Assembly: GCA_963704295.1 (NCBI GenBank)
Contig: OY969884.1
Location: forward strand, 310,001 to 374,000
Reading direction: 5' to 3'
Origin: JACCVL01 sp963704295
GTDB lineage: Bacteria > Actinomycetota > Actinomycetes > Propionibacteriales > Nocardioidaceae
DNA: 64,000 nt
Of the stretch, positions 26,461-34,965 are shown in pieces. The first letter of the stretch is position 1; each line of letters opens with the position of its first letter. A model generated the notes under the pieces. The model had not been told where the DNA came from, did no database searches, and was given only the letters and a program-made list of their open reading frames with translations. Both the position numbers and the translations under genes were made by a program.

Positions 26461-27093
26461 TCACTTCGCGGCTTCCGGGGGCAACCGCAGCGGCAGCGGC
26501 TCCCGGGGCGACATCGGCGCACCGCCGCGGACAACGACGACCTCCCGCAGCGCCCGCTCCAGCGGGGCGTCCGGGTCGGGGTGCTGGGCGGCCGCCCCGA
26601 GGAAGGTGGCGCGCACCAACCAGCGCGGTCCCTCGACGGCGACGACCCGGGAGACCTGGACACCGCTGCGGCCGTCCTGCGCCTTCACCGGAACCCGCAG
26701 CCGCAGCTGCGGCCCGTACGGCCCGTCGTCCTCGTCGGCCGTGCCGCCGAGCCGGGTTGCCTCGGCCGCGATCTCGCGACGCAGCTCGGCCCAGAGCCCG
26801 CCCCGCTTGGGAGCGGCGAAGACGCGCAGCTCGACCGCGCCCTCCCCGCTGGCCAGCATCACCGCGGTCACCACCCCGGTCGCCTGGTCCGCCTGGAGGC
26901 GCAGCTCGAGCCCCTCGACGTTGCCGATCAGCAGGCTGCCGAGGTCGACCCGGGGCGGGGCGCCGGCCGCGTCCAGGTCCACCTCGCTCACGTCCCGTGG
27001 ACCGACGGTGTCCGGCGCGTCGTCCCCGGCGGCGTCCGGCCCAGGCCCTCGCGGATCGTCGGGGTCGGCGCCGGACCGCTTGCGACCGAACAT
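26461..27093 (-). CDS. DUF3710 family protein
   Basis: A 210-aa soluble protein of the Rv2696c family. An acidic, Pro/Asp-rich N-terminal tail (about 1-45) precedes a compact domain with VDLGSLLIGNVEGLELRLQAD, ELRVFAAPKRGGLWAELRREIAAEATRLGG and VVAVEGPRWLVRATFLGAAA. No catalytic motif is apparent and the function is unknown. It follows dut by 16 bp on the same strand and is likely part of one transcript with it. Confidence 0.88.
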   Translation of the reverse strand: MFGRKRSGADPDDPRGPGPDAAGDDAPDTVGPRDVSEVDLDAAGAPPRVDLGSLLIGNVEGLELRLQADQATGVVTAVMLASGEGAVELRVFAAPKRGGLWAELRREIAAEATRLGGTADEDDGPYGPQLRLRVPVKAQDGRSGVQVSRVVAVEGPRWLVRATFLGAAAQHPDPDAPLERALREVVVVRGGAPMSPREPLPLRLPPEAAK

Positions 27094-27108
27094 CAGCAGC
27101 CGTCCTCC

Positions 27109-27570
27109 TCAGACCGTGGTCGACGGGGAGAATCCCCCCGTGGAACCGTAGCCGCCCGCTCCGCGCGGCGAGTCCGGCAGCCTGTCCACCTCCAGGAACC
27201 GGGCGGACTCGACCCGCTGCACCACCAGCTGGGCGATGCGGTCACCGCGTCGCAGCCGCACCGGCTCGCGCGGGTCGAGGTTGACCAGGCAGACCTTGAT
27301 CTCGCCGCGGTAGCCCGCGTCGATCGTCCCCGGGGCGTTGACTATCGACAGCCCGGTGCGGGCGGCGAGGCCGGAGCGCGGGTGCACGAAACCCGCCGTG
27401 CCGGGCGGCAGGGCCAACGCGATCCCGGTGGGCACCACCGCCCGCTCCCCCGGCATCAACACCACGTCCACCGTGGTCACCAGGTCGGCCCCGGCATCGC
27501 CGGGATGGGCGTACGCGGGCAGCGGGACGCCCTCGTCCAGCCGTTGCACAGAGACCTGACACTCGCTCAC
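27109..27570 (-). CDS. dut: Deoxyuridine 5'-triphosphate nucleotidohydrolase (dUTPase)
   Basis: A 153-aa trimeric dUTPase that hydrolyses dUTP to dUMP, preventing uracil incorporation and feeding dTMP synthesis. All five motifs are visible: AHPGDAGADLVT (1), PRSGLAARTG (2), NAPGTIDAGYRGEIKVCLVN (3), RRGDRIAQLVV (4) and the C-terminal arm RGAGGYGSTGG (5). The length is normal. The same dut/DUF3710/DUF3093 arrangement occurs in mycobacteria. Confidence 0.97.
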   Translation of the reverse strand: MSECQVSVQRLDEGVPLPAYAHPGDAGADLVTTVDVVLMPGERAVVPTGIALALPPGTAGFVHPRSGLAARTGLSIVNAPGTIDAGYRGEIKVCLVNLDPREPVRLRRGDRIAQLVVQRVESARFLEVDRLPDSPRGAGGYGSTGGFSPSTTV

Positions 27571-27617
27571 GGCGCGACCCTAGTCGGGCGGCTTGCTGCG
27601 CGTGCCAGGCTGTACGG

Positions 27618-28115
27618 GTGCCCGGCTCGTCGGCTCCGCCCAGCGACTGCACCGAGCGGCTCTGGCCGCCGGTGTCGTGGTGGGTCGGCGCCGGCGTCCT
27701 GGCGCTGACGGTCTGGCTGGTGCTGACGGCAGCGGTTCCGGCGGTGGTCGCGCTGGTCGGCGCGGTCGTCACCGGCGTCGTCGCGCTGGGGGGGCTGGCG
27801 GCACTCGGGTCGGTGCGGGTCGGCGTCCACGACGGTGAGTTCGTCGCCGGCCGCGCGCACGTTCCCCTGCGCTGGTGCGGGGAGCTGGCTGCGCTCGACG
27901 AGGAGGCCGCGCGGAGTGCTCGCGGCGTGCAGGCGGACGCCCGCGCGTTCCTGCTGCTGCGGCCCTACCTCGCTCGGTGCGTCCGGGTGCAGCTCGTCGA
28001 CCCCGCCGACCCGACGCCCTACTGGCTGGTCTCCGCCCGACGCCCGGAGCGCATCGTCGCCGCCGCGGTCGCCAGCCGGTCCTCGCGCCAGCACGACCGG
28101 CGTACGGCACGATGA
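27618..28115 (+). CDS. DUF3093 family membrane protein
   Basis: A 165-aa protein with two adjacent transmembrane helices (about 20-60, VSWWVGAGVLALTVWLVLTA onwards) and a cytoplasmic or external domain containing VRVGVHDGEFVAGRAHVPLRWCGEL, DARAFLLLRPYLARCVRVQL and DPTPYWLVSARRPERI, the DUF3093 signature (Rv2698). The function is unknown. The GTG start at 27618 is the first in frame after the divergent dut promoter region. It is followed by a DUF4235 gene. Confidence 0.85.
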   Translation: MPGSSAPPSDCTERLWPPVSWWVGAGVLALTVWLVLTAAVPAVVALVGAVVTGVVALGGLAALGSVRVGVHDGEFVAGRAHVPLRWCGELAALDEEAARSARGVQADARAFLLLRPYLARCVRVQLVDPADPTPYWLVSARRPERIVAAAVASRSSRQHDRRTAR

Positions 28116-28188
28116 CAGCGTGGCCCTCTCGGGCCAGACGACCGAGACGACCGAAGCACGGCCAGCGAACGCGGACGGGAGAGATGTC

Positions 28189-28563
28189 GTGGCCCGCAAG
28201 AAGAAGGTGACCCCGCCCAAGGAGTCCGACAGCCCGGTCGCGGACGCCCAGCAGGCGGGGGCGACGCCCACGACCGGGCTGGGGTCCAAGCAGCTGTGGA
28301 AGGTCTACAGCCGTGGCGCGACGGTGCTCTCCGGGGTGATCACGCTCAAGCTCACCCAGCGCACCTGGCAGCTGGCCACCCGGAAGAAGCCCCCGAACTC
28401 ACCGGACCACCCCGACATCGACGCCCGCGAGGCGATCATGTGGGCAGTCCTGTCCGGGGTCACCGCCGAGCTGGTGAAGATCGCGGTGAGCCGCAAGACC
28501 GCGCAGTACTGGGTGCGGTCGACCGGTCACCTACCGCCGGACATGGACCCGGTCGACAAGTGA
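28189..28563 (+). CDS. DUF4235 domain-containing protein
   Basis: A 124-aa protein with a lysine-rich N-terminus (MARKKKVTPPKESD) and the DUF4235 domain: GSKQLWKVYSRGATVLSGVITLKLTQRTW, then DIDAREAIMWAVLSGVTAELVKIAVSR, giving two membrane-associated helices separated by a polar loop. I chose GTG 28189 because GGGAGAGA lies at good spacing; an in-frame GTG at 28120 would add 23 residues. Function unknown. The gene is convergent with the DUF4193 gene, only 4 bp away. Confidence 0.82.
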   Translation: MARKKKVTPPKESDSPVADAQQAGATPTTGLGSKQLWKVYSRGATVLSGVITLKLTQRTWQLATRKKPPNSPDHPDIDAREAIMWAVLSGVTAELVKIAVSRKTAQYWVRSTGHLPPDMDPVDK

Positions 28564-28567
28564 CCCG

Positions 28568-28867
28568 TCAGGCCGCGCAGTCCCGGCAGATCGGGCCGTG
28601 CCGGCCCTTGCCCGCGAGCTGGCTGCGGTGGTGCACCAGGAAGCACGACGAGCAGGTGAACTCGTCGGACTGACGGGGCAGCACCTGAACCGCCAGCTCC
28701 TCGTGCGACAGGTCGGCGCCGGGCAACTCGAACGCCTCAGCCGCCTCGACCTCGTCCTCGTCGACCTTGCCGGAGTTCTTGTCGTGCCGGCGAGACTTCA
28801 GCTCTTCGATGCTGTCTTCGTTGGCTTCTTCGTCCGTTTTGCGGGGTGCGTCGTAATCGGTGGCCAT
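28568..28867 (-). CDS. DUF4193 zinc-ribbon protein
   Basis: A 99-aa protein of the Rv2699c family. It opens MATDYDAPRKTDEEANEDSI, is highly acidic in the middle, and ends in a four-cysteine zinc ribbon: FTCSSCFLVHHRSQL followed by GPICRDC. The ATG at 28867 is preceded by AGGAAC. The family is conserved across Actinobacteria and its mutants have been reported essential in some screens of mycobacteria; the molecular role is unknown. In mycobacteria the gene sits between DUF3093 and suhB, as here. Confidence 0.9.
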   Translation of the reverse strand: MATDYDAPRKTDEEANEDSIEELKSRRHDKNSGKVDEDEVEAAEAFELPGADLSHEELAVQVLPRQSDEFTCSSCFLVHHRSQLAGKGRHGPICRDCAA

Positions 28868-28999
28868 CTGGTACGGGTTCCTCGAACTAGCAGCGATCGT
28901 GCGGGGGCCGCACGGTGGTCCTCCGGGGCGCACCCGGGGCGCCGATTGTGCCCCATCCCCCGGCCGGACACACCTCCGTGCCCCCCGGTCCGGGTGCGA

Positions 29000-29022
29000 C
29001 TCCCGCCACATTTTCGCGGGAG
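29000..29022. promoter_or_regulatory. Hairpin in the suhB-DUF4193 intergenic region
   Basis: CTCCCGC and GCGGGAG form a perfect 7-bp stem around a 9-nt loop in the 237-bp gap between suhB (stop) and the DUF4193 start. It may be a terminator for suhB or part of the DUF4193 leader. In M. tuberculosis this gap holds the cei gene; here I see no coding sequence. Confidence 0.35.
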
Positions 29023-29104
29023 CCGGTACGTGCGAGGCATCAACAGCGGACGGTCGCCGGCTTATTCCGATCGGCTCGGATTTTTTTGCTCGGATCGGGT
29101 CGGA

Positions 29105-29944
29105 TCAGAACCCGCACCTGCCGACGAGGTCGCGCAGCGCGGGCAGCAGCGTCGGGGAGGTGGCGAGGACCAGCCGCACGCCGGGGGGCTCGGCGGTCGT
29201 ACCGGCACCGGCGCCGACCAGCACCGCCCCGGCCTCCTCCGCCACCAATCCGCCGGCGGCCAGGTCCCATGGCTGCAGTCCCTGCTCGACGTAGCCGTCC
29301 ACCCGGCCGGCGGCGACGGCACACAGGTCGAGGGAGGCCGCGCCGAGTCGGCGGACGTCGCGCACCTCGGCCAGCAGGCAGGCCACGGCTGCCGCCTGCC
29401 GGCGGCGGATGTCGAGGTCGTAGGAGAAGCCGGTCGCAATCAGCGCCTGGGACAGCGGCGGCGGCTCTGGCAGCCGCAGCCGCACCGGCTGATCGTCAAC
29501 GCTGCGACGGGTAGCACCGTGCCCGCGTGCCGCCGCGTACTCCTCCCCGGACTCGACGTCGACGACGCAGCCGGCCCGCACCTCGCCGTCCACCTCGGCG
29601 GCGACGGAGACGGCGTAGGCCTTGAGCCCGTACATGAAGTTGACGGTGCCGTCGATCGGGTCGACGACCCACCGCACACCCGATCCCGCCCGGTCCGTCG
29701 CGGCTCCCTCGTCACCGAGGCTCTCCTCGCCGGAGAACGTGTCGCCGGGGCGGCGGCCGAGCAGCCGGTCCCTGATCCGCCGCTGCACCGCGGTGTCGAA
29801 CGCGGTCACCACGTCGGTCGGGCTGGACTTGGTACCTGCCGCTACGACCCGGCCGGCCGGCCGTTCTCGGCGCAGCCAGTCCGCGGCCTCTCGTGCGACG
29901 TCGACCGCGATGCCGCGGAGCAGCTCGGGGTCGGCACCGGTCAC
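29105..29944 (-). CDS. suhB: Inositol monophosphatase family protein
   Basis: A 279-aa Mg-dependent phosphatase of the IMPase/SuhB family. Metal ligands are in GEESLG (Glu), WVVDPIDGTVNFMYG (Asp-Asp) and the C-terminal QPWDLAAGGLVAEEAG (Asp). The protein hydrolyses inositol monophosphate or related sugar phosphates; in actinobacteria it feeds phosphatidylinositol and mycothiol synthesis. The GTG start overlaps the ferrochelatase stop by 4 nt. The position matches Rv2701c (suhB). Confidence 0.92.
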   Translation of the reverse strand: MTGADPELLRGIAVDVAREAADWLRRERPAGRVVAAGTKSSPTDVVTAFDTAVQRRIRDRLLGRRPGDTFSGEESLGDEGAATDRAGSGVRWVVDPIDGTVNFMYGLKAYAVSVAAEVDGEVRAGCVVDVESGEEYAAARGHGATRRSVDDQPVRLRLPEPPPLSQALIATGFSYDLDIRRRQAAAVACLLAEVRDVRRLGAASLDLCAVAAGRVDGYVEQGLQPWDLAAGGLVAEEAGAVLVGAGAGTTAEPPGVRLVLATSPTLLPALRDLVGRCGF

Positions 29945-31059
29945 GCCACACCGCCGATGGCGGGTCGGTCGCCGCGGGGGTTCGCGCAACATCCGGGCGG
30001 GCAGCGATCCCAGGACGGCGGCAGGGCGCCGGCTGCCGCGCGGAGCGGGCTTTCGGCGCGCTCGGCGGCAGCCCGCTCCAGCAGCAGGTCGCGGACCATC
30101 GCCACGTAGCGCGGGTCGATGCCCGGGGTCGGCACCCGGGCCAGCCCCAGCCCGAGCCGCCGGGCGGTCTCGGCGGCCTCGGTGTCCAGGTCGTAGACCA
30201 CCTCCATGTGGTCGGAGACGAAACCGATCGGCACCAGGACGACGCCGTCCACCCCCTCGCCGGCGAGCCGCTCGAGGTGGTCGTTGACGTCCGGCTCGAG
30301 CCACGGCACGGACGGCGGCCCGGAGCGCGAGCAGTAGACGAGCTCGTGCGTCAGCCGAGTGCCGGTCCGCTCCGCGACGGCGTCCGCCACCAGTGCGGCC
30401 ACCTCGGTGTGCTGCCGGACGTAGCCACCGCCGTCCGGCGTGGCCGGGGCGGGACCGCGAGCGCTGGCGGCGTTCATCGCGTCCGGGATCGAGTGAGTGA
30501 CGAAGGCAAGCCGGACCTCGCGGCGCCGCTCGGTCCGCAGCCGGTGCAGGGCGTCCACGGTGCCGTCCACGAACGGCTCGAGGAAGCCGGGATGGTTGAA
30601 GTGGTGCCGCAGCCGATCCAGCCGGGGCGCTTCCGGACCGGTCTGCTGCACCGCGTCGTAGAGGTTCTCGCGGTACTGCCGGCAGCCGGAGTACGACGAG
30701 TAGGCGCTGGTGACGAAGCAGGCGGCCCGCCGCACTCCGTCCGCACGCATCGCGGTGAGCGTGTCGGACAGGTAGGGCTGCCAGTTCCGGTTGCCCCAGT
30801 AGACGGGCAGGTCGATGCCGTGCCCGGCGAGGTCGGCACGGATCGCGGCCAGCAGGGCCCGGCACTGGTCGTTGATCGGGCTGCGGCCGCCAAAGCCGTG
30901 GTAGTGCGCGCCGACCTCCTCCAGCCGCTCGGGCGGGATGCCCCGCCCGCGGGTGACGTTGGCCAGGAACGGCAGCACGTCGTCCGGCCCCTCCGGCCCC
31001 CCGAAGGAGACGAGCAGCAGCGCGTCGTAGGGCTCGACGCTGGGGGCCGGTGCGGCCAT
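29941..31059 (-). CDS. hemH: Ferrochelatase (coproporphyrin ferrochelatase type)
   Basis: A 372-aa enzyme inserting Fe2+ into a porphyrin. Landmarks are YDALLLVSFGGPEGPDDVLPFL at the N-terminus, HYHGFGGRSPINDQ, YWGNRNWQPYL, VTSAYSSYSGCRQYRENL, the active-site histidine in LAFVTHSIPDAM, and VLVPIGFVSDHMEVVYDLD with its conserved Glu. The C-terminal CPPGCC together with other cysteines suggests the 2Fe-2S cluster typical of actinobacterial enzymes, which act on coproporphyrin III. ATG 31059 was chosen over an upstream start because the family begins near here. It is translationally coupled to suhB. Confidence 0.95.
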   Translation of the reverse strand: MAAPAPSVEPYDALLLVSFGGPEGPDDVLPFLANVTRGRGIPPERLEEVGAHYHGFGGRSPINDQCRALLAAIRADLAGHGIDLPVYWGNRNWQPYLSDTLTAMRADGVRRAACFVTSAYSSYSGCRQYRENLYDAVQQTGPEAPRLDRLRHHFNHPGFLEPFVDGTVDALHRLRTERRREVRLAFVTHSIPDAMNAASARGPAPATPDGGGYVRQHTEVAALVADAVAERTGTRLTHELVYCSRSGPPSVPWLEPDVNDHLERLAGEGVDGVVLVPIGFVSDHMEVVYDLDTEAAETARRLGLGLARVPTPGIDPRYVAMVRDLLLERAAAERAESPLRAAAGALPPSWDRCPPGCCANPRGDRPAIGGVA

Positions 31060-31162
31060 GCCTGGTCCTCTCGGTCCCGTCGGTGCACACCCGTAGCCTG
31101 GGCGGCCGGGTCCATTGTCACCGACCCCCCGACCGAGCACCGAACGAAGTGGACCCCCGGCC

Positions 31163-32431
31163 GTGCTGCAGTCCTACCGGCGCATCCTCGCTCTCCCCGG
31201 GGCGGCGGCCTTCAGCGCCGCCGGGCTGGTCGCGCGGATGCCGTACTCCATGGAGGGGCTCGGTGTCGTGCTGCTCGTCAGCGCGCGGACCGGCTCCTAC
31301 GCCGAGGCCGGTGTGGTCGCGGCCTGTGCGGTGCTGGCCGGCGCGGTGGCGAGCCCGGTCCTGGCCCGGCTGATCGACCGGTACGGACAGACGCTGGTGA
31401 TGCCGGCCGCCGGCGCTGGTTCGACGCTCGGGTTCGGACTGCTGGTGCTGGCGGTCGAGTCCGGGTGGCCGGTGGGCTGGACGTGGGCGGCCGCAGCGCT
31501 CGGCGGTGCCTGCTTCCCGCCGTACGGCTCGGCCGTGCGCGCCCGGTGGGCGCACGCCGTCCAGGACCGGGCACAGCTCACGACGGCGTTCGCGTTCGAG
31601 GGCGTGGTCGACGAGATCGTCTTCATGGTCGGTCCGGTCGTGGTCACCCTGCTCGCGACCGGGTTGCACCCGGCCGCCGGCCTGGTCGCCGCGGTGACGG
31701 CCGGACTGGTCGGCGGCCTGCTGCTCGCCGCGCAGCGCTCCACCGCCCCGCCGCACACCCGGCCGGCGGACCGGACGGACGGGCACCAGCCGCTGCTGTG
31801 GTCCCGGCTGGCTCCGCTCTGCGTGGTCGCGGCCGGACTGGGCTGCCTGTTCGGGTCGGTGGAGGTGGTGACGGTCGCGTTTGCCGAGGAGAGCGGCAAC
31901 CGCGGCTACGCCGGCTGGCTGCTCGCGGTGTGGGCGCTGGGCAGCATGCTGGCCGGCCTCGTGCTCGGTGCGCTGCCCGGACCGGGGAGGCCGCTGCGCC
32001 GGCTGCGGCTCGGCGCCGCGCTGCTCACCGTCACCGTGGCCGTGGCAGCGCTCGCGCCCGGCCCGCTGCTGCTGGGGGCCGTCCTGCTCGGGTCCGGCCT
32101 CGCGATCGCGCCCACGGTCATCGCCGCCACCACGCTCGCCGAGGCGTACAGCCCGCGCTCCCGGCTGACGGAGGGCATCACCTGGATGACGACCGGCCTC
32201 ACGATCGGAGTCGCCCCGGGAGCGGCGCTCGCGGGGGTGGCCGTCGACACCTGGGGGGCGTCCGGCGGATTCGCCGTGCCGGTCGCCGGCGGGCTGCTGG
32301 CGGCCCTGTCCGGCTGGATGATCCGGGACCTTACGGCGCGTCCCGTTGGTCCGGGAGCCGCACCCGGTGAAACTGTCGACAAGTCGTCCACACCGACGGG
32401 TGTGGACCCGAGGAGGCGGCACGATGCGTGA
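31163..32431 (+). CDS. MFS transporter
   Basis: A 422-aa membrane protein with about 12 transmembrane helices in two halves. It starts VLQSYRRILALPGAAAFSAAGLVARMPYSM and shows the MFS loop 2-3 motif ARLIDRYGQTLVM, ending with DTWGASGGFAVPVAGGLLAALSG. Drug or metabolite efflux is possible; no substrate can be inferred. GTG 31163 is chosen since the upstream in-frame TTG lies in the divergent hemH promoter region. Its 3' end overlaps sepH by 8 nt, indicating coupling. Confidence 0.85.
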   Translation: MLQSYRRILALPGAAAFSAAGLVARMPYSMEGLGVVLLVSARTGSYAEAGVVAACAVLAGAVASPVLARLIDRYGQTLVMPAAGAGSTLGFGLLVLAVESGWPVGWTWAAAALGGACFPPYGSAVRARWAHAVQDRAQLTTAFAFEGVVDEIVFMVGPVVVTLLATGLHPAAGLVAAVTAGLVGGLLLAAQRSTAPPHTRPADRTDGHQPLLWSRLAPLCVVAAGLGCLFGSVEVVTVAFAEESGNRGYAGWLLAVWALGSMLAGLVLGALPGPGRPLRRLRLGAALLTVTVAVAALAPGPLLLGAVLLGSGLAIAPTVIAATTLAEAYSPRSRLTEGITWMTTGLTIGVAPGAALAGVAVDTWGASGGFAVPVAGGLLAALSGWMIRDLTARPVGPGAAPGETVDKSSTPTGVDPRRRHDA

Positions 32432-33401
32432 TCTCGACCTCGTCGGCCTGAGCGAGGACGCGACCCACGTCCTGCTGCGGGCCGACTCGGGCGAGGACTT
32501 CCGTTTCGCGGTCGACGACCGCCTCCGCGCCGCACTCCGCGGCGACCGCGCGCGACCCTCACAGGTGGAGAGACCGATGGACAGTGCCGCCCTGCGTCCC
32601 CGTGACATCCAGGCCCGGATCCGGGCCGGCGAGTCCCCGGAGGCGGTCGCGGCCGTCGCCCAGGTCTCGGTCGAGCGGATCATGGGCTACGCGGTGCCGG
32701 TGCTGGCCGAGCGGGAGCACGTCTGCGAGCAGGCCCGGCGGTCCGGGCTTCGGCGCAAGCACGCGTCCGGACCGGGTCGGCTCCTCGGCGAGGCGGTGGA
32801 CGAGCACCTGCGTGGCGACGGCTGGGACCCCGACGCGGCCAACTGGGACTCCTGGCGGCGTGAGGACGGTCGCTGGTCGATCACGGTGAGCGCGTCCCGC
32901 AGCGGTGAGCCGGCCACCTTCCTCTACGACGTGCCCGGCCGCTACGTCGTCGCGCACGACGACGCCGCCCGCCGACTGGTCGGGGACGAGCCGCCGCTGT
33001 CGGTCGAGCCGGAGGGCGACGAGCCGCGCGCCGGCGTGCCCCGGGTGGCGTTGGTGCCCCCCGCCCGGCAGGAGGAGCAGCCCGCGGACGAGCACGAGCT
33101 CGAGCCGGCCCCGAAGCCCCGGGTGAGCGCGCTGGACCGGCTGCGCCGGCAGCGGGGTCAGGTCGGCGAACAGCTGCCGCTCGACGCCGGTGCGGCCGAG
33201 CCGGAGCCGGTCGGCGCCGCGGACGGCACCGACGCCGACATGGAGGCGATCGCCCGGGTGATGTCCGACGAGGGCGCGGACCGCCCGGTCGCCGTCGGCG
33301 AGTCCGGCGAGAACTCGACCCCGCGCAGCCGACGGAAGAGCCGGCGCTCCTCGGTTCCGAGCTGGGACGAGATCATGTTCGGCTCGAAGCCCCAGAGCTG
33401 A
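32424..33401 (+). CDS. sepH: Septation protein SepH
   Basis: A 325-aa cell-division protein. The DUF3071 N-terminal domain (MRDLDLVGLSEDATHVLLRA onwards) contains a helix-turn-helix (LRPRDIQARIRAGESPEAVA), followed by a conserved WSITVSASRSGEPATFLYDVPGRYVV block, a Pro/Glu-rich linker, and the short C-terminal motif VPSWDEIMFG. SepH binds and stimulates FtsZ in Streptomyces and mycobacteria. The ATG at 32424 is preceded by GAGGAGG and overlaps the MFS stop. The 3' end overlaps the convergent sulfurtransferase by 29 bp. Confidence 0.93.
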   Translation: MRDLDLVGLSEDATHVLLRADSGEDFRFAVDDRLRAALRGDRARPSQVERPMDSAALRPRDIQARIRAGESPEAVAAVAQVSVERIMGYAVPVLAEREHVCEQARRSGLRRKHASGPGRLLGEAVDEHLRGDGWDPDAANWDSWRREDGRWSITVSASRSGEPATFLYDVPGRYVVAHDDAARRLVGDEPPLSVEPEGDEPRAGVPRVALVPPARQEEQPADEHELEPAPKPRVSALDRLRRQRGQVGEQLPLDAGAAEPEPVGAADGTDADMEAIARVMSDEGADRPVAVGESGENSTPRSRRKSRRSSVPSWDEIMFGSKPQS

Positions 33402-34260
33402 GGTCGTCGGGACCCCAGGGATCGGGTCCCGTCGTCACCGGCCGGTCCGGGCGCCCCGGCTCGGCCACCCACTCGCTCCACGACCCGGGCCACAGCGCTG
33501 CCGGGACTCCGGCGAGCTCGAGAACGAGCACGAGATGCGCCGCCGTCACCCCGGAGCCGCAGTAGACGCCGACGTCCACCTGGCCCGACGCTCCGAGCGC
33601 CGCGAACCGCCGGCGCAGCTCCGCGGACGACCGGAATCGGCCCGAGGAGGTGACGTTGTCCGCGGTCGGGGCGCTGACCGCCCCCGGGACGTGCCCGGCG
33701 ACGGGATCAACGGGCTCGACCTCGCCGCGGTACCGGGCCGCGGCCCGGGCGTCCAGCAGCAACCCGGAGCGGGCGAGGGCGGCCGCTTCGTCCGCGGTCA
33801 GCCGGGGGAGGCCACCCGACCCGGCGGGCAGGTCGCCGGGCGCCGGGAGAGCTCCCCCGCCGGTCTCGACCGGCAGCCCGTCGGCCACCCACCCGTCGTA
33901 CCCACCGTCGAGGACCCGCACCTCCGGATGTCCTGCGTCGCGCAGCAGCCACCACGCCCGGGCGGCGGCGGTGGCGTCGCGCTGGTCGTAGACCACGACC
34001 GGTCGGTCGATCCGCACCCCGGCCCGGCGCATCGTCGCGGCGAACGCAGCGGGCTCGGGCAGTGGGTGCCGCCCGCCCCGGCCGGGCGGACCGGCCAGGT
34101 CGGCGTCCAGGTCGACGAAGACGGCGCCGGGCAGGTGCCCGGCCTCGTAGGCAGTGCGCCCGGGCGGTCCGGCCAGCGACCAGCGGACGTCGAGCAGCGC
34201 TCCGCCCTTGCCGGCCCGCAGCGCCCGGAGCACCTCGCCCGGCTCGACCAGCGGGCTCAC
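33373..34260 (-). CDS. Sulfurtransferase (thiosulfate/3-mercaptopyruvate type, two rhodanese domains)
   Basis: A 295-aa protein with tandem rhodanese domains. The first (about 5-130) is inactive-like: LLDVRWSLAGPPGRTAYEAGHLPGAVFVDLD, then VVVYDQRDATAA. The second (about 160-280) carries the catalytic loop VYCGSGVTAAH with the persulfide cysteine and LLDARAAARYRGEVEPVD. Loop CGSGVT is the thiosulfate/mercaptopyruvate sulfurtransferase class. It transfers sulfane sulfur to cyanide or thiols. The GTG start overlaps the tdk stop by 4 nt. Confidence 0.92.
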   Translation of the reverse strand: MSPLVEPGEVLRALRAGKGGALLDVRWSLAGPPGRTAYEAGHLPGAVFVDLDADLAGPPGRGGRHPLPEPAAFAATMRRAGVRIDRPVVVYDQRDATAAARAWWLLRDAGHPEVRVLDGGYDGWVADGLPVETGGGALPAPGDLPAGSGGLPRLTADEAAALARSGLLLDARAAARYRGEVEPVDPVAGHVPGAVSAPTADNVTSSGRFRSSAELRRRFAALGASGQVDVGVYCGSGVTAAHLVLVLELAGVPAALWPGSWSEWVAEPGRPDRPVTTGPDPWGPDDLSSGASSRT

Positions 34261-34937
34261 GGCTGGCCCAGCGGCAGGACGTCAGGAGACAGCGCAACCG
34301 CCCGCGCACGCGCGGTGGTGAGCCGGCGCCGGTGGTGCCGCCGGCAGAGCACTTCGTAGCCGACCACCGGGCCGACGGCGGGGGCGCTCCCGGCCGCCGC
34401 CGCCTCACCTTCGGTGTCGCCGACGACGATCACCTCCCCCTCGGTCACCATCTCGCCGTCGAGCGTCCGGGCGTTGTGGGTGGCGCGGCCACCGCACCAG
34501 CACAACGCCTGCACCTGCAGCACCTCCATCCGGTCCGCCAGCTCGACCAGCCGAGCCGAGCCGGGGAACATCCGGGTCCGGAAGTCGGTGAGGATGCCGA
34601 ACGCGAAGACGTCGATGTCCAGCTCGTCGGCCACCCGGGCCAGCTGTTCGATCTGCGGCGGCGAGTAGAACTGCGCCTCGTCGCACACCAGGTAGTCCAC
34701 CCGGCCGCCGTGGGTCAGGTCGTCGACGACGTGCCCCCAGAAGTCGAAGTTCGACGGGACCTCGATGGCGTCGGTCGCCAGGCCCAGCCGGCTGGACAGA
34801 GTGGCGGCTCCGGCCCGGTCGAGGCTGGTGAACCGCCGGCCGACGCGGCCGCGCGCGGCATGGTTGTGGTCCAGCTGCAGGGCCAGCGTGGACTTCCCGC
34901 AGTCCATGGTCCCGGTGAAGAAGACGAGGTCGGCCAC
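34257..34937 (-). CDS. tdk: Thymidine kinase
   Basis: A 226-aa type II thymidine kinase that phosphorylates thymidine for salvage into dTTP. The P-loop is FFTGTMDCGKSTLALQ at the very N-terminus; YLVCDEAQFYSPPQIEQL is the Walker B/lid segment; ILTDFRTRMFPGSARL and the zinc ligands in LCWCGGRATHNARTLDG follow, with CRRHH near the C-terminus completing the zinc site. The GTG start at 34937 places the P-loop at residue 10, as usual. It lies in a same-strand run with the sulfurtransferase and a phosphodiesterase-like gene. Confidence 0.93.
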   Translation of the reverse strand: MADLVFFTGTMDCGKSTLALQLDHNHAARGRVGRRFTSLDRAGAATLSSRLGLATDAIEVPSNFDFWGHVVDDLTHGGRVDYLVCDEAQFYSPPQIEQLARVADELDIDVFAFGILTDFRTRMFPGSARLVELADRMEVLQVQALCWCGGRATHNARTLDGEMVTEGEVIVVGDTEGEAAAAGSAPAVGPVVGYEVLCRRHHRRRLTTARARAVALSPDVLPLGQP

Positions 34938-34965
34938 GGGCGTCCATCCTGCCGTACCGGTTCGG

